DNA from: Tissierella praeacuta DSM 18095
Lineage (GTDB): Bacteria > Bacillota > Clostridia > Tissierellales > Tissierellaceae
NCBI RefSeq assembly: GCF_900128955.1
Contig: NZ_FQTY01000004.1
Span: forward strand, 160,002 to 224,001
Length of the DNA stretch: 64,000 nucleotides
Direction: 5' to 3'
Shown here: piece after piece, positions 1 to 9,028 of the stretch
Position numbering within the stretch: position 1 is the stretch's first letter
Layout of the letters: the number at the start of each line of letters is the position of its first letter
Notes under the pieces: model-generated
The model's database searches: none
What the model was told of the DNA's origin: nothing
The model's input: the letters and a program-made list of their open reading frames with translations, nothing else
Translations under genes and position numbers: made by a program

Positions 1-953
1 TAATATGTGGATTCGTTGGAGCTAGAAAATGGTGCTATTCCACCTTCATCTATACTTAGGTTTAAATTTGGTATAACCAAGTCTTTATCTACCTCCTTAT
101 AAAATCCTAAACCATTGCAAGTGGGACACATTCCAAAAGGACTGTTAAAAGAGAACATCCTAGGAGATAATTCTTCAATAGCTATATTACAATCGGGACA
201 AGATAGTTTCTCACTAAACATTATCTTTTCCTTTCCTATAAAATCTACTACAACAAGTCCATCTGCAAGTTTTAAAGCTGTTTCTAAGGAATCAGCTAAT
301 CTTCCTTCTATACCTTCTTTAATCACTATTCTATCTACTACTACTTCTATAGTATGTTTTTTATTCTTCTCTAGTTTTATTTCCTCTCCAATATCATACA
401 TTTCGTCATCAATTATGACTCTGACAAAACCTTCTTTTTTAATATTTTCTAGTATCTTTACATGTTCACCTTTTTTTCCTCTAATAATTGGTGCTAATAT
501 TTGAATCTTTGTTCTTTCTTCAAATTCCATTATTTTGTCCACCATTTGCTCTACTGTCTGGCTAGAGATTTCTTTTCCGCATTTATGACAATAAGGTGTA
601 CCTATTCTAGCATATAATAGTCTTAAATAGTCATATATCTCTGTAACAGTCCCTACAGTTGACCTTGGATTTTTAGATGTTGTCTTTTGATCTATAGAAA
701 TAGATGGAGATAACCCCTCTATATATTCTACATCTGGCTTATCCATTTGACCAAGAAATTGCCTAGCATAGCTAGATAAAGACTCTACATATCTTCTTTG
801 TCCTTCTGCATATATGGTATCAAAGGCTAGAGAAGATTTCCCAGAACCTGATAATCCCGTAAAAACTATAAATTTATTTCTAGGAAGAGTTAAGGATACA
901 TCCTTTAGATTATTCTCCTTAGCTCCTCTTATTATTATTTCGTCCTTTGCCAT
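1..953 (-). CDS. uvrA: excinuclease ABC subunit A, N-terminal part (runs off left edge)
   Basis: UvrA is the damage-recognising ATPase of nucleotide excision repair and loads UvrB on DNA. About 317 N-terminal codons are present; the rest lies beyond position 1. Visible in the translation are the family start ([17 protein letters not shown]), Walker [10 protein letters not shown], the Q-loop region with [12 protein letters not shown], a first zinc module beginning CHKCGK, and the later CPDC...CPTC pair. The ATG at 953 follows GAGGTGA. It lies 11 bp after uvrB on the same strand, the usual uvrB-uvrA operon, and so should share the LexA-controlled promoter. Confidence 0.97.
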   Translation of the reverse strand, partial: MAKDEIIIRGAKENNLKDVSLTLPRNKFIVFTGLSGSGKSSLAFDTIYAEGQRRYVESLSSYARQFLGQMDKPDVEYIEGLSPSISIDQKTTSKNPRSTVGTVTEIYDYLRLLYARIGTPYCHKCGKEISSQTVEQMVDKIMEFEERTKIQILAPIIRGKKGEHVKILENIKKEGFVRVIIDDEMYDIGEEIKLEKNKKHTIEVVVDRIVIKEGIEGRLADSLETALKLADGLVVVDFIGKEKIMFSEKLSCPDCNIAIEELSPRMFSFNSPFGMCPTCNGLGFYKEVDKDLVIPNLNLSIDEGGIAPFSSSNESTY

Positions 954-964
954 TTACTTCACCT

Positions 965-2929
965 CTATTTTAGCTTCTTCTTTAATTCCATTATCTTATC
1001 TCTAAGCTCTGCTGCTTTTTCAAAGTTTAATTCTTCTGCTGCTGTAAGCATTGCAGATTCTAATCCATCTATCATTCCTTCTATTTCTTCCTTGGAGAAT
1101 GTTTCTTCATATTTTACTTCGTCTTCTGCCACTATTGTTGCTTCTATTATTTCTCTTACACCTTTTTTTATAGACTGTGGTGTAATATTATGTTTTTTAT
1201 TATATTCATCTTGAATATTTCTTCTTCTATTAGTTTCAGATATGGCTCTTTCCATAGAATTAGTAATTCTATCAGCATACATAATTACTTTTCCTAAAAC
1301 GTTTCTCGCAGCTCTACCTGTAGTTTGGATTAAGGATGTTTCAGATCTTAAAAATCCTTCCTTGTCTGCATCTAATATGGCTACTAAAGATACCTCTGGT
1401 AAATCTAGTCCTTCTCTAAGCAAATTAATTCCCACTAAAACATCATGTTTCCCTAGTCTTAAATCTCTTATTATCTCCATTCTTTCTATAGTTTCCACAT
1501 CAGAATGAAGATAAGTAACTTTTATTCCAATATCTTTAAAATAGTTAGTTAAATCCTCTGCCATTTTTTTAGTTAAGGTTGTTACCAATACTCTTTCTTG
1601 TCGAGCTACTACTTTTCTAATTTCATTCACTAAATCATCTATCTGGTGCTCTGTCGGTCTTACTTCTATAATTGGATCAAGTAAACCTGTTGGTCTAATA
1701 ATTTGCTCTACTATATTTTCAGTATGAGAAAGTTCATAAGGACCAGGGGTAGCTGAAACATACAGTATTTGATTTATCATTGACTCAAATTCATTAAATT
1801 TAAGAGGTCTGTTATCTAAAGCAGACGGAAGTCTAAATCCATATTCAACTAGATTTGTCTTTCTTGACTTATCCCCTTCGTACATACCCCTTATTTGTGG
1901 TATAGTAACATGAGATTCATCTACTATTATCAAGAAATCATCTGGAAAGTAATCTATCAAAGTAAAAGGTCTTGAACCAGCAGGTCTATTACTCAAATGT
2001 CTTGAATAGTTTTCTATCCCTTGGCAAAATCCCATTTCTTCCAACATTTCTAAATCATATCTAGTTCTTTGCTCTAATCTTTGAGCCTCAAGTAATTTTT
2101 CCTTATCTCTCAACTCCTTTAACCTTTCATCTAATTCTTTCTCTATAGTTTCTATTGCTCTCTTAACCTTATCTTCTGTAGTAGCATAGTGAGATGCAGG
2201 GAATATTGAAACATGATTCCTAAGTCCAATGACTTCACCCGTCAAAGAATTAACTTCTACTATCCTATCTATCTCATCTCCAAAAAATTCAATACGAATA
2301 GTGTTTTCACTAGAAGAAGCTGGAAATATTTCTAGTATATCTCCCCTAACCCTAAAGGTTCCTCTAATAAAGTTAATGTCATTTCTAATATATTGGATAT
2401 CTATTAATTTTCTCATTATTTCATCTCTATCCTTTTCCATACCTGGTCTTAAAGATACTACAAGATTTTCATAATCTATAGGATCTCCTAAACCATAAAT
2501 ACAGGATACAGATGCTACTATAATTACATCTCTCCTTTCAAACAATGCTGCTGTAGCGGAATGTCGCAATTTATCTATCTCATCATTAATAGATGCATCT
2601 TTTTCTATATAAGTATCAGATTGGGGTACATATGCTTCAGGTTGGTAATAATCATAATAACTAACAAAATATTCTACAGCATTGTTGGGAAAGAACTCCT
2701 TAAATTCAGAAGCCAATTGATATGCCAATGTTTTATTATGTGCTATAACCAAGGTCGGCTTTTGAACTCTCTCAATTATATTTGCCATAGTAAAAGTCTT
2801 TCCAGAACCAGTAACTCCAAGTAATACTTGGTGCTTTAAATTTTTATTTATACCTTCTTCCAACTTATTTATGGCTTCTGGTTGATCTCCAGTCGGTTTA
2901 AAACTTGATTCTATCTTAAATTTATTCAT
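965..2929 (-). CDS. uvrB: excinuclease ABC subunit B
   Basis: UvrB is the helicase-like subunit that verifies damage and recruits UvrC. The 654-residue length is standard. Walker A GVTGSGKT is at residues 38-45, the damage-probing beta-hairpin region ([12 protein letters not shown]) near residue 92, DEAD-like DESH and SATPGPYE in the middle, the helicase C-terminal motif TGRAARN, and a C-terminal UVR/UvrC-binding domain (about 615-650). The ATG follows a GAGGTG Shine-Dalgarno. It is the first gene of uvrBA; a LexA box lies between its promoter and start. Confidence 0.98.
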   Translation of the reverse strand: MNKFKIESSFKPTGDQPEAINKLEEGINKNLKHQVLLGVTGSGKTFTMANIIERVQKPTLVIAHNKTLAYQLASEFKEFFPNNAVEYFVSYYDYYQPEAYVPQSDTYIEKDASINDEIDKLRHSATAALFERRDVIIVASVSCIYGLGDPIDYENLVVSLRPGMEKDRDEIMRKLIDIQYIRNDINFIRGTFRVRGDILEIFPASSSENTIRIEFFGDEIDRIVEVNSLTGEVIGLRNHVSIFPASHYATTEDKVKRAIETIEKELDERLKELRDKEKLLEAQRLEQRTRYDLEMLEEMGFCQGIENYSRHLSNRPAGSRPFTLIDYFPDDFLIIVDESHVTIPQIRGMYEGDKSRKTNLVEYGFRLPSALDNRPLKFNEFESMINQILYVSATPGPYELSHTENIVEQIIRPTGLLDPIIEVRPTEHQIDDLVNEIRKVVARQERVLVTTLTKKMAEDLTNYFKDIGIKVTYLHSDVETIERMEIIRDLRLGKHDVLVGINLLREGLDLPEVSLVAILDADKEGFLRSETSLIQTTGRAARNVLGKVIMYADRITNSMERAISETNRRRNIQDEYNKKHNITPQSIKKGVREIIEATIVAEDEVKYEETFSKEEIEGMIDGLESAMLTAAEELNFEKAAELRDKIMELKKKLK

Positions 2930-2947
2930 ACTTACACCTCGTTATTT

Positions 2948-2959
2948 GAACATTTGTTC
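2948..2959. promoter_or_regulatory. LexA (SOS) operator upstream of uvrB
   Basis: The palindrome GAAC-ATTT-GTTC lies 19 bp before the uvrB start and just downstream of its -10 element. It matches the Gram-positive LexA core GAAC-N4-GTTC exactly; the flanking bases are T and C rather than the C and G of the full consensus. Repressor bound here would block uvrBA transcription. The divergent lipoprotein gene begins 140 bp away and is probably not controlled from this site. Confidence 0.75.
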
Positions 2960-2971
2960 CAGATATACTAT

Positions 2972-2999
2972 ATTATATAATATAATATTATTTTGTCAA
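2972..2999 (-). promoter_or_regulatory. sigma-A promoter of uvrBA
   Basis: On the minus strand a perfect TTGACA (2994-2999) is followed after 16 bp by a perfect TATAAT (2972-2977). The predicted transcript starts about 8 bp further on, next to the LexA palindrome. Inference from consensus only. Confidence 0.65.
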
Positions 3000-3098
3000 A
3001 GTATATTATATAAATATATACTATAGTATATCCATGACAAAATTCTATATTGAAGAAACTAGATTAATATAGTAAACTATCTTTAGGAGGCGAATTTC

Positions 3099-4712
3099 AT
3101 GAAGCGGAATTTATTAATAATAATCACAGTATTTATTGCACTATTCTTTTTCGGTTGTGTTCCCAACAAAAAAGATTCCCTATTAACAGATGATGCAAGA
3201 TTTGAAGAAGAAGAAATCAAATATGAAATTGAACAGATACTTTTCTCTAAAAGCTTTCAATCCATTGAACCTTCTGTTGAAATTATGACAAATAATAATA
3301 AGCTAAAAATATTAGCTTCTTTAGGATTAAGCGAATGTTCAGGTATCAATATCAATAGTATAATTAAAAAGGGTAGTGAAGTTAATATCCACGTTAGTGG
3401 AATTTATGATAAAAAACTTCCTCGTTTAGTAGTCCCTCAAGTAATTATGGAGATTAAAAAATCACAACTTAAAAAAGTTGAAGATTTAAAGTTTAATATA
3501 GTTTATGATGATTACGAACCCTTAAAAATCAAATATGGTATTAATGATGTACTAAATAAAATTCAATCCCATTTTAAAATTTCCACAAAAAACTCTCCGA
3601 ATTTTAATCTCATTAGAGCTGAGGATAATACTATAGTATGGGATATATCATATAACAATATATTTGATAAGGACAATCCAGAAACTCCTTTAGTAAATTT
3701 ATACGCAAAAGTTAATGCAAATACGGGCGATATTATAAATTCAGAAAAAGTATCTATTTCTTCTTCATTAGATAACGGTCATATTTTAAATTATGTTAAT
3801 GATGGTCATATCTTATATAAAAAATCTCTATCTAATAAGGATACCAATGAAACTATTGAACAATTATGGGTTTATGACGATGCAAGTAATGAAAAAATCA
3901 TGCTCTATTCTTCAAATTTTAAAATATCTTCTGCACAATTTAGTACAAATTTAAATTATGTTTCCCTTATAGAAGTAAGTGACAGTGGAACGGGATTATA
4001 TATAATCCCATTAGAAGATAAGAGAGCATATAAGATATCCTTTGAAGATAAATTTAGTCCCCAAATAATGAAATGGGATAATAAAGGGATTTTATATTTA
4101 ATAGAAAATGATGATCATAAGTCAATAATCTACTCTTATAATGTAAAAAACAACAAGACTAATATAATAGGTGTTCTCAACAAAAATATTGAAAACATTG
4201 TAGCAATGGACAATACCTTTTTAATAACTGAAAAAAATCAAGATATGGCTAATAAAATCATATCTCTAACTAATGATTGGAAGGAATTTAAACTTATAGG
4301 CTATGGATTTAATCCAAAGTTTGTGGATAAGAATATAATTTCTTATTTACACAAAGATGAGAAAAAAGATACTAACTCTTTAGTATTTTATAATAATGAT
4401 AAAAATGCTAAGTCCTCTAATTTAAAATGTGATAATAATTTAAATTATGAAGCTTTTTCAAATGAAAAAATTCTAAATTATTCATTACTTCCAAAAGGTG
4501 ATATTATCTACGTAAGGAAAAATGCTAACAATAATTTTACATTATGTGAATACTCCATTAGTAATATAAAGACTGAAACAATAGCTAATTTAATAGGTGA
4601 TAAAGCATATTATAATGAAGAAAAAAAACTTATATATTTAAATATAGTATTACCCTTTGATAATGAAAAAACAGAAATGATTTACTCTATAGATTTAAAT
4701 AAACTAAATTAA
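3099..4712 (+). CDS. putative lipoprotein with a C-terminal beta-propeller-like region
   Basis: I do not recognise a named family. The 537-residue protein starts with a lipoprotein signal peptide (MKRNLLIIITVFIALFFFGC) with the acylated Cys at about residue 20. Residues about 60-230 look like a PepSY/YcdB-type alpha-beta region (VYDDYEPLKIKYGINDVLNK). The remainder has repeated short beta-strand units such as ISSAQFSTNLNYVSLIEVS and IMKWDNKGILYLIEND, as in TolB/WD-type propellers, so it is probably an extracytoplasmic binding protein. A strong TAGGAGGCG precedes the ATG. It is transcribed alone, divergent from uvrB and convergent with the PDZ gene, overlapping that gene's stop by 4 bp. Confidence 0.8.
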   Translation: MKRNLLIIITVFIALFFFGCVPNKKDSLLTDDARFEEEEIKYEIEQILFSKSFQSIEPSVEIMTNNNKLKILASLGLSECSGININSIIKKGSEVNIHVSGIYDKKLPRLVVPQVIMEIKKSQLKKVEDLKFNIVYDDYEPLKIKYGINDVLNKIQSHFKISTKNSPNFNLIRAEDNTIVWDISYNNIFDKDNPETPLVNLYAKVNANTGDIINSEKVSISSSLDNGHILNYVNDGHILYKKSLSNKDTNETIEQLWVYDDASNEKIMLYSSNFKISSAQFSTNLNYVSLIEVSDSGTGLYIIPLEDKRAYKISFEDKFSPQIMKWDNKGILYLIENDDHKSIIYSYNVKNNKTNIIGVLNKNIENIVAMDNTFLITEKNQDMANKIISLTNDWKEFKLIGYGFNPKFVDKNIISYLHKDEKKDTNSLVFYNNDKNAKSSNLKCDNNLNYEAFSNEKILNYSLLPKGDIIYVRKNANNNFTLCEYSISNIKTETIANLIGDKAYYNEEKKLIYLNIVLPFDNEKTEMIYSIDLNKLN

Positions 4713-5764
4713 AAATCCCTAGGGACTATTATAAGTCCTAGGGGTTTTCTTTTTCCATAATATTTCTTTGTTGATAATCCAGATTTTATATTAAAAAATT
4801 CAACCTTCATTCTATTTACTTGGATTTTCATAATATCTTCTAAATCTTTATTATTATTTACTTCCACCCCGTTTATTTTAAGTAATATATCTCCTGTTTC
4901 CATTCCTATTTTATATGCTATTGTATTTGGTATTACTTCTAATACCTTTACACCTTTATCAAAAGATGTAGTAAATATTGGGGATCTGTTGTTTTCAATA
5001 GTCTTATTTCGCAAGATAATATACTCGTGTCCTAACAAGGCAAATAATGGTGGTATAAAAAGATTATCTATAGTCTTCGATATATATAATAGAATAATAC
5101 TATATAAAAATAATATTATAGAGGTTTTTATCACCTTTTTCCTAGGATAAGATACTATAGAATAATCTCCATAACTAAGGATTGCCATAAGAGTAATGGG
5201 GTGAATTAGTCCATCACCAATAAATATTACAAAAGGAATAGGCCAAAATCGATTCATATTAAAGCCCCCAACAACCTGAGATTTTGTTTCAAAGAAAACA
5301 GGTACTCTATTTCTGCCTCCATCAAAAAAAATCAATATACTCTCAACTATATGAAGTACTGCAACTACAGACATTACCTGGGAAATTTGAATCTTTGGAT
5401 ATCCTATTATTAAACTTATTAAAGACACTATCCCTCCACCATAGGAAAAACACATATATCTAGGATTTATAAGGGATAAAAAAATTGCAACAATCAATAC
5501 ATACATAAAATCCTTAGGTATTACAACTACACCTAGATAAATAAATATTACAGTTGTAATTATGCCTCCAAATATTCCAAATATAGTTGATATAATTAAT
5601 TTTAACAAGGCGGATTTTTTATATCCTAAAATCTCCTTTTCTATTTTTCCTATTTTTATATATTGGAAGTATATAATACATAGGACTGCAATAAAAAAAG
5701 GAGATCTTAAAGTATTTATAATGTCTATTATTGTAAAATACACAATCTGATATAAACCGTACAT
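4709..5764 (-). CDS. polytopic membrane protein with C-terminal PDZ domain (MinJ-like)
   Basis: The 351-residue protein has about eight hydrophobic segments in residues 1-245 and a C-terminal PDZ domain (about 255-335: GVKVLEVIPNTIAYKIGM, then GDILLKINGVEV). This layout and its place between ctpB and uvrB match MinJ (YvjD) of Bacillus, which links the Min system to the division site; the assignment rests on synteny and topology, not on sequence identity I can measure. The start at 5764 follows GAGGAG with 8-9 bp spacing. It lies 23 bp downstream of ctpB and is likely co-transcribed. Its stop overlaps the convergent lipoprotein gene by 4 bp. Confidence 0.8.
   Translation of the reverse strand: MYGLYQIVYFTIIDIINTLRSPFFIAVLCIIYFQYIKIGKIEKEILGYKKSALLKLIISTIFGIFGGIITTVIFIYLGVVVIPKDFMYVLIVAIFLSLINPRYMCFSYGGGIVSLISLIIGYPKIQISQVMSVVAVLHIVESILIFFDGGRNRVPVFFETKSQVVGGFNMNRFWPIPFVIFIGDGLIHPITLMAILSYGDYSIVSYPRKKVIKTSIILFLYSIILLYISKTIDNLFIPPLFALLGHEYIILRNKTIENNRSPIFTTSFDKGVKVLEVIPNTIAYKIGMETGDILLKINGVEVNNNKDLEDIMKIQVNRMKVEFFNIKSGLSTKKYYGKRKPLGLIIVPRDF
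4715..4755. terminator. shared terminator of two convergent genes
   Basis: The arms CCCTAGGGAC (4717-4726) and GTCCTAGGG (4735-4743) form a hairpin with one bulged G, followed on the plus strand by a T-rich run. On the minus strand the hairpin lies inside the last codons of the PDZ gene (ending VPRDF), so the coding end of that gene doubles as terminator. Confidence 0.65.
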
Positions 5765-5787
5765 ACTTTAATTCTCCTCTTTAAAGA

Positions 5788-7011
5788 TTATTTAATTTTA
5801 GTTTTTATTTCTTCTAAGGCTTTTCTTAATTGATTATCTTCCTTTAAGTTGTTTACCCCAATTTCTTCAACACCATCTGTTAATTCCACCACTATATCTG
5901 GCTCAATTCCTATACCATGAATATTTATACCATTTGGCGTAAAATATTCTGATATGGTTAATCTCAATCCTGAGCCGTCATCTAAATCCTTAATCCTCTG
6001 TACTACACCTTTTCCAAATGTAGTTGTTCCAATTAAAGTTCCTCTCTTATGGTCTTTAACTGCGCCTGCAAGTATCTCTGATGCTGACGCTGATCCTTTA
6101 TTAACAAGTAGAACTAATGGATAGTCAACCATTTTTTTATCTGACTTTAAATATTCTCTTTTCCCATCCTTAGTTTGAGTATATACTATATCTCCTTCTC
6201 CCAATAATTCATCTGCTATATCAGCACATACATTTAATAATCCTCCAGGGTTATTTCTTAAATCTATAATCAAGCCCTTTATATTACGTTTTCCTAATTT
6301 ATCTAGTTCTATTTTAAAATCCTTATATGTTAGCTCATCAAAGGATGTAATTTTTATATATCCTATATCATCATCTATTATATTGGATTTTACCGTAACT
6401 AATCTTATAATTTCTCTAGTTACTTCAATATCAAATATATTGTTTTTGTTTTCTCTATTTTTTCTTAAAATAGTAAGTGACACTTTAGTATTTGGATCAC
6501 CCTTCATTACCTTTACTGCCTCATCCATATTTTCTCCAAAGTATTCTACTCCATTTACTTTAATTATCTTATCTCCACTCTTTATTCCAGCCCTCTCTCC
6601 TGGAGTATCTTCTATTGGGGAAACTACAGTTATTAAATTATCATCTCCTGGAGTAACTACCACCCCAATCCCTGCATAAGTTCCACTGGTTTGTTGTAAA
6701 AAAGATTCAAATTCCTCTTTAGTCATGTAAGTAGAATATGGGTCTTCCAGAGATTGAAGCATTCCCTTTAATTGTCCATCTATTAATTTCTTCTCATCTA
6801 CATCTCTTAAATAATTTTCCTTAACATAATCTTCCACCATCATTACCTTTGAAAACTCATTAAAGACTGACTTTAGTTTATTATATTCTGCTAAGGGAAT
6901 ATATGCTTTGTTGCTAAATGTTACACTCATTAAATTGGTTAGACCAAAAGTAATTATATTTGTAACTACTAATAGAACTACCATTAATCTTATGACTTTC
7001 TTCTTAGACAT
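5788..7011 (-). CDS. ctpB: S41 carboxy-terminal processing protease
   Basis: A secreted, membrane-anchored serine protease of the CtpA/CtpB/Prc family. The 407 residues comprise an N-terminal signal anchor (about 8-28), a PDZ domain (about 105-190, with GIGVVV and GDKIIKVNGVEY) and an S41 catalytic core. The catalytic dyad appears as Ser309 in GSASASE and Lys334 in TFGKGVVQ, with Gln338, the same numbering as I recall for B. subtilis CtpB, which cleaves SpoIVFA during sporulation. The start follows GGTGAG. It lies upstream of the MinJ-like gene; its other usual neighbours, envC and ftsEX, are displaced by about 8 kb. Confidence 0.93.
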   Translation of the reverse strand: MSKKKVIRLMVVLLVVTNIITFGLTNLMSVTFSNKAYIPLAEYNKLKSVFNEFSKVMMVEDYVKENYLRDVDEKKLIDGQLKGMLQSLEDPYSTYMTKEEFESFLQQTSGTYAGIGVVVTPGDDNLITVVSPIEDTPGERAGIKSGDKIIKVNGVEYFGENMDEAVKVMKGDPNTKVSLTILRKNRENKNNIFDIEVTREIIRLVTVKSNIIDDDIGYIKITSFDELTYKDFKIELDKLGKRNIKGLIIDLRNNPGGLLNVCADIADELLGEGDIVYTQTKDGKREYLKSDKKMVDYPLVLLVNKGSASASEILAGAVKDHKRGTLIGTTTFGKGVVQRIKDLDDGSGLRLTISEYFTPNGINIHGIGIEPDIVVELTDGVEEIGVNNLKEDNQLRKALEEIKTKIK

Positions 7012-7138
7012 TTTCTCACCTCTATAATTTTTGGGTTATACAGCTATTGTATTTATTTTACATGAAGATTATACCATTTATTGTTTACATTAAAAAGTAT
7101 AAAAAGCACATCATTTAATATAGCAATTATAGTATTTC

Positions 7139-8005
7139 CTATTTATACAGTTTACTTATAGCTATAAAATCCATATCATCATATTTTTTGGTCATTAGAA
7201 ACAAATCATAAACTAAATTAGTAAACGGCAGCGGAATATCATCTACTGAATCTATAGCTGTTTTTATATCTTTCCTCATTAAGCTTAGCTTAAATCCACC
7301 TTCAAAGTCTTCTTGCTCAAGTTTATGTAAATATCTATTTAGTGAATATGAATTTCCTGAACTTTGACTTATTACATCTTGCATAATATTTAAATCAATT
7401 CCTTGCTTCTTAGCAACAGAAAAACCTTCTATTAATCCCATAGTATTTATAGCAATCATCATCTGATTAATTGATTTTAGAGTTTTTCCTGCTCCAAGTT
7501 TTCCTATATAATATATGTTTTGTCCAAATACGTCTAATACTTCCTTTATTTCATTAAAAACTTCTTCATTTCCCGACCCTAAAATAGTTAAGCTTCCATT
7601 GATTGCACCTTTAACTCCTCCACTAACAGGAGCATCTATTACCTTTACATTCTTACTTCTATAATATTCTTCTACTTTTATTACAGTTTCTGGTGAGCAT
7701 GAAGTCATTTCAAGAATTATAGTATCCTTTTCCATATTATTGAAAAATGCTTCATCTAATAATACTGATTCTATTTCTTTATCGGATGGCAAAATGCTTA
7801 TAACCATATCTACTCCAATTGGGATTTCAGAAATACTTTTCTTATTTTTTGCACCAAGCAGCTCCAGTTCTTTAATTCTATCTAGGGATTCTTTTTTACT
7901 ACTATGTTTTGCTACATGAACTTCAAACCCATGTTTTAAAAGGTGTTTTGCTATGGGAAATCCCATAGCACCTAATCCTATAAAGCCAATCTTTTTAATA
8001 AACAT
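7139..8005 (-). CDS. NAD(P)-dependent beta-hydroxyacid dehydrogenase (3-hydroxyisobutyrate dehydrogenase family)
   Basis: An oxidoreductase of the 3-hydroxyisobutyrate dehydrogenase / tartronate semialdehyde reductase family, 288 residues. The Rossmann motif GFIGLGAMGFPIAKHLL is at residues 7-23, the substrate-binding signature DAPVSGGVKGA at about 122-132, and the catalytic Lys in GAGKTLKSINQM at about 170. ATG follows AAGGAG. It is the last gene of the AraC-linked cassette, 36 bp after the EamA gene, and could reduce or oxidise a beta-hydroxy acid made by the preceding enzymes. The substrate cannot be told from sequence. Confidence 0.88.
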   Translation of the reverse strand: MFIKKIGFIGLGAMGFPIAKHLLKHGFEVHVAKHSSKKESLDRIKELELLGAKNKKSISEIPIGVDMVISILPSDKEIESVLLDEAFFNNMEKDTIILEMTSCSPETVIKVEEYYRSKNVKVIDAPVSGGVKGAINGSLTILGSGNEEVFNEIKEVLDVFGQNIYYIGKLGAGKTLKSINQMMIAINTMGLIEGFSVAKKQGIDLNIMQDVISQSSGNSYSLNRYLHKLEQEDFEGGFKLSLMRKDIKTAIDSVDDIPLPFTNLVYDLFLMTKKYDDMDFIAISKLYK

Positions 8006-8041
8006 ATTATAAACTCCTTAATACTTTTTTATAATCTACTA

Positions 8042-8917
8042 TTATACATTTGTTTTTTTATATCTATCAAAATAACCACTTATTCCAATTAAAGCTAAAA
8101 TAATAACTATACCTCCAAAAACTACTCTAGAATTCAAAGGATCTGAAAATAAAACTATACCTAAAATCGCAGCTATTAAAATTCTACTGGCAGATACAAT
8201 AGCACCTGTTGCATTATCTACATATTTATACCCCATAGTTATAAATACCTGACCTAATACTCCTGTTACTGCTGATAAAATTATGTCTAATAATACTTTT
8301 GTATCAGGCATTGCTAAATCTTTTATAACAAATGGTAGATTTATAATTGTTGCTAAAAGCATTACATAAAAAATTATAATATGAGATTCATCATACTTAC
8401 CAGCTTCTTTTAGAGATAATATACTAATAGCGGCAGCAATAGATGATAAAATAGAATAAACATCTCCTATATTTACACTACTGAAATCTGGAAATGCCAC
8501 TAAATAACACCCTAACATAATTGTACCTAGATATAAATAACTGCTTTTCTTTATCTTATCTTTATAAATTATAGGTGCTAATATTAAAACAAATACAGGA
8601 TATGTCATTTGTAACATATTTGCATTTGTTATTGTGGTATATTGAAAACCAAGAGAAAAAAGCATTATTGATATACTATTAAAGGCACTTCTAATGAATA
8701 TATGCTTAAATCTATTTGGTTTAAAGGATTTTTTTGTAATAACTATATAAATAAACATTACTATTGTACCTAATAAAAATCTACTAAATGAATTAACCAT
8801 ACCAGACATAGATGAATTCATAGTAACCATTTTACCAAAAGAAGAACTAGCTGCAAAACTTAATGCAGATAATAATACATATATTATCCCTATTAATGCT
8901 GAATTATTGTTTTTAAT
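8042..8917 (-). CDS. DMT/EamA family transporter, with an ATT start codon
   Basis: A drug/metabolite transporter of the ten-helix EamA type. The first ATG in frame (8830) would remove most of the first helix, but the frame stays open for 29 more codons to a TAG at 8930-8932 and encodes a typical first EamA helix (ALIGIIYVLLSALSFAAS). That extension contains no ATG, GTG or TTG. The only codon correctly placed behind the strong AGGAGG (8926-8931) is ATT at 8917, with 8-nt spacing. From there the protein has 291 residues, the usual length for the family. Either ATT is used as a rare start, as in infC, or the start codon has been lost by mutation. Probable role: export or uptake of a cassette metabolite. 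Confidence 0.8.
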   Translation of the reverse strand: MKNNNSALIGIIYVLLSALSFAASSSFGKMVTMNSSMSGMVNSFSRFLLGTIVMFIYIVITKKSFKPNRFKHIFIRSAFNSISIMLFSLGFQYTTITNANMLQMTYPVFVLILAPIIYKDKIKKSSYLYLGTIMLGCYLVAFPDFSSVNIGDVYSILSSIAAAISILSLKEAGKYDESHIIIFYVMLLATIINLPFVIKDLAMPDTKVLLDIILSAVTGVLGQVFITMGYKYVDNATGAIVSASRILIAAILGIVLFSDPLNSRVVFGGIVIILALIGISGYFDRYKKTNV

Positions 8918-8959
8918 TGTTATCCCCTCCTAAAAATAAAAAAGTTCATAAAATAAGCT

Positions 8960-8995
8960 TAACATAACCCTGCCATATTGGCTAGAGTTATGTTA
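8960..8995 (-). terminator. hairpin after the amidohydrolase gene
   Basis: Arms at 8960-8971 and 8984-8995 pair over 12 bp with one mismatch around a 12-nt loop. It lies 33 bp past the M20 gene stop, before the EamA gene. The T-tract is imperfect, so it may attenuate rather than end transcription of the downstream EamA and dehydrogenase genes. Confidence 0.4.
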
Positions 8996-9028
8996 TTTGC
9001 TTTTATATATTAAAAGATTAAATAAATA

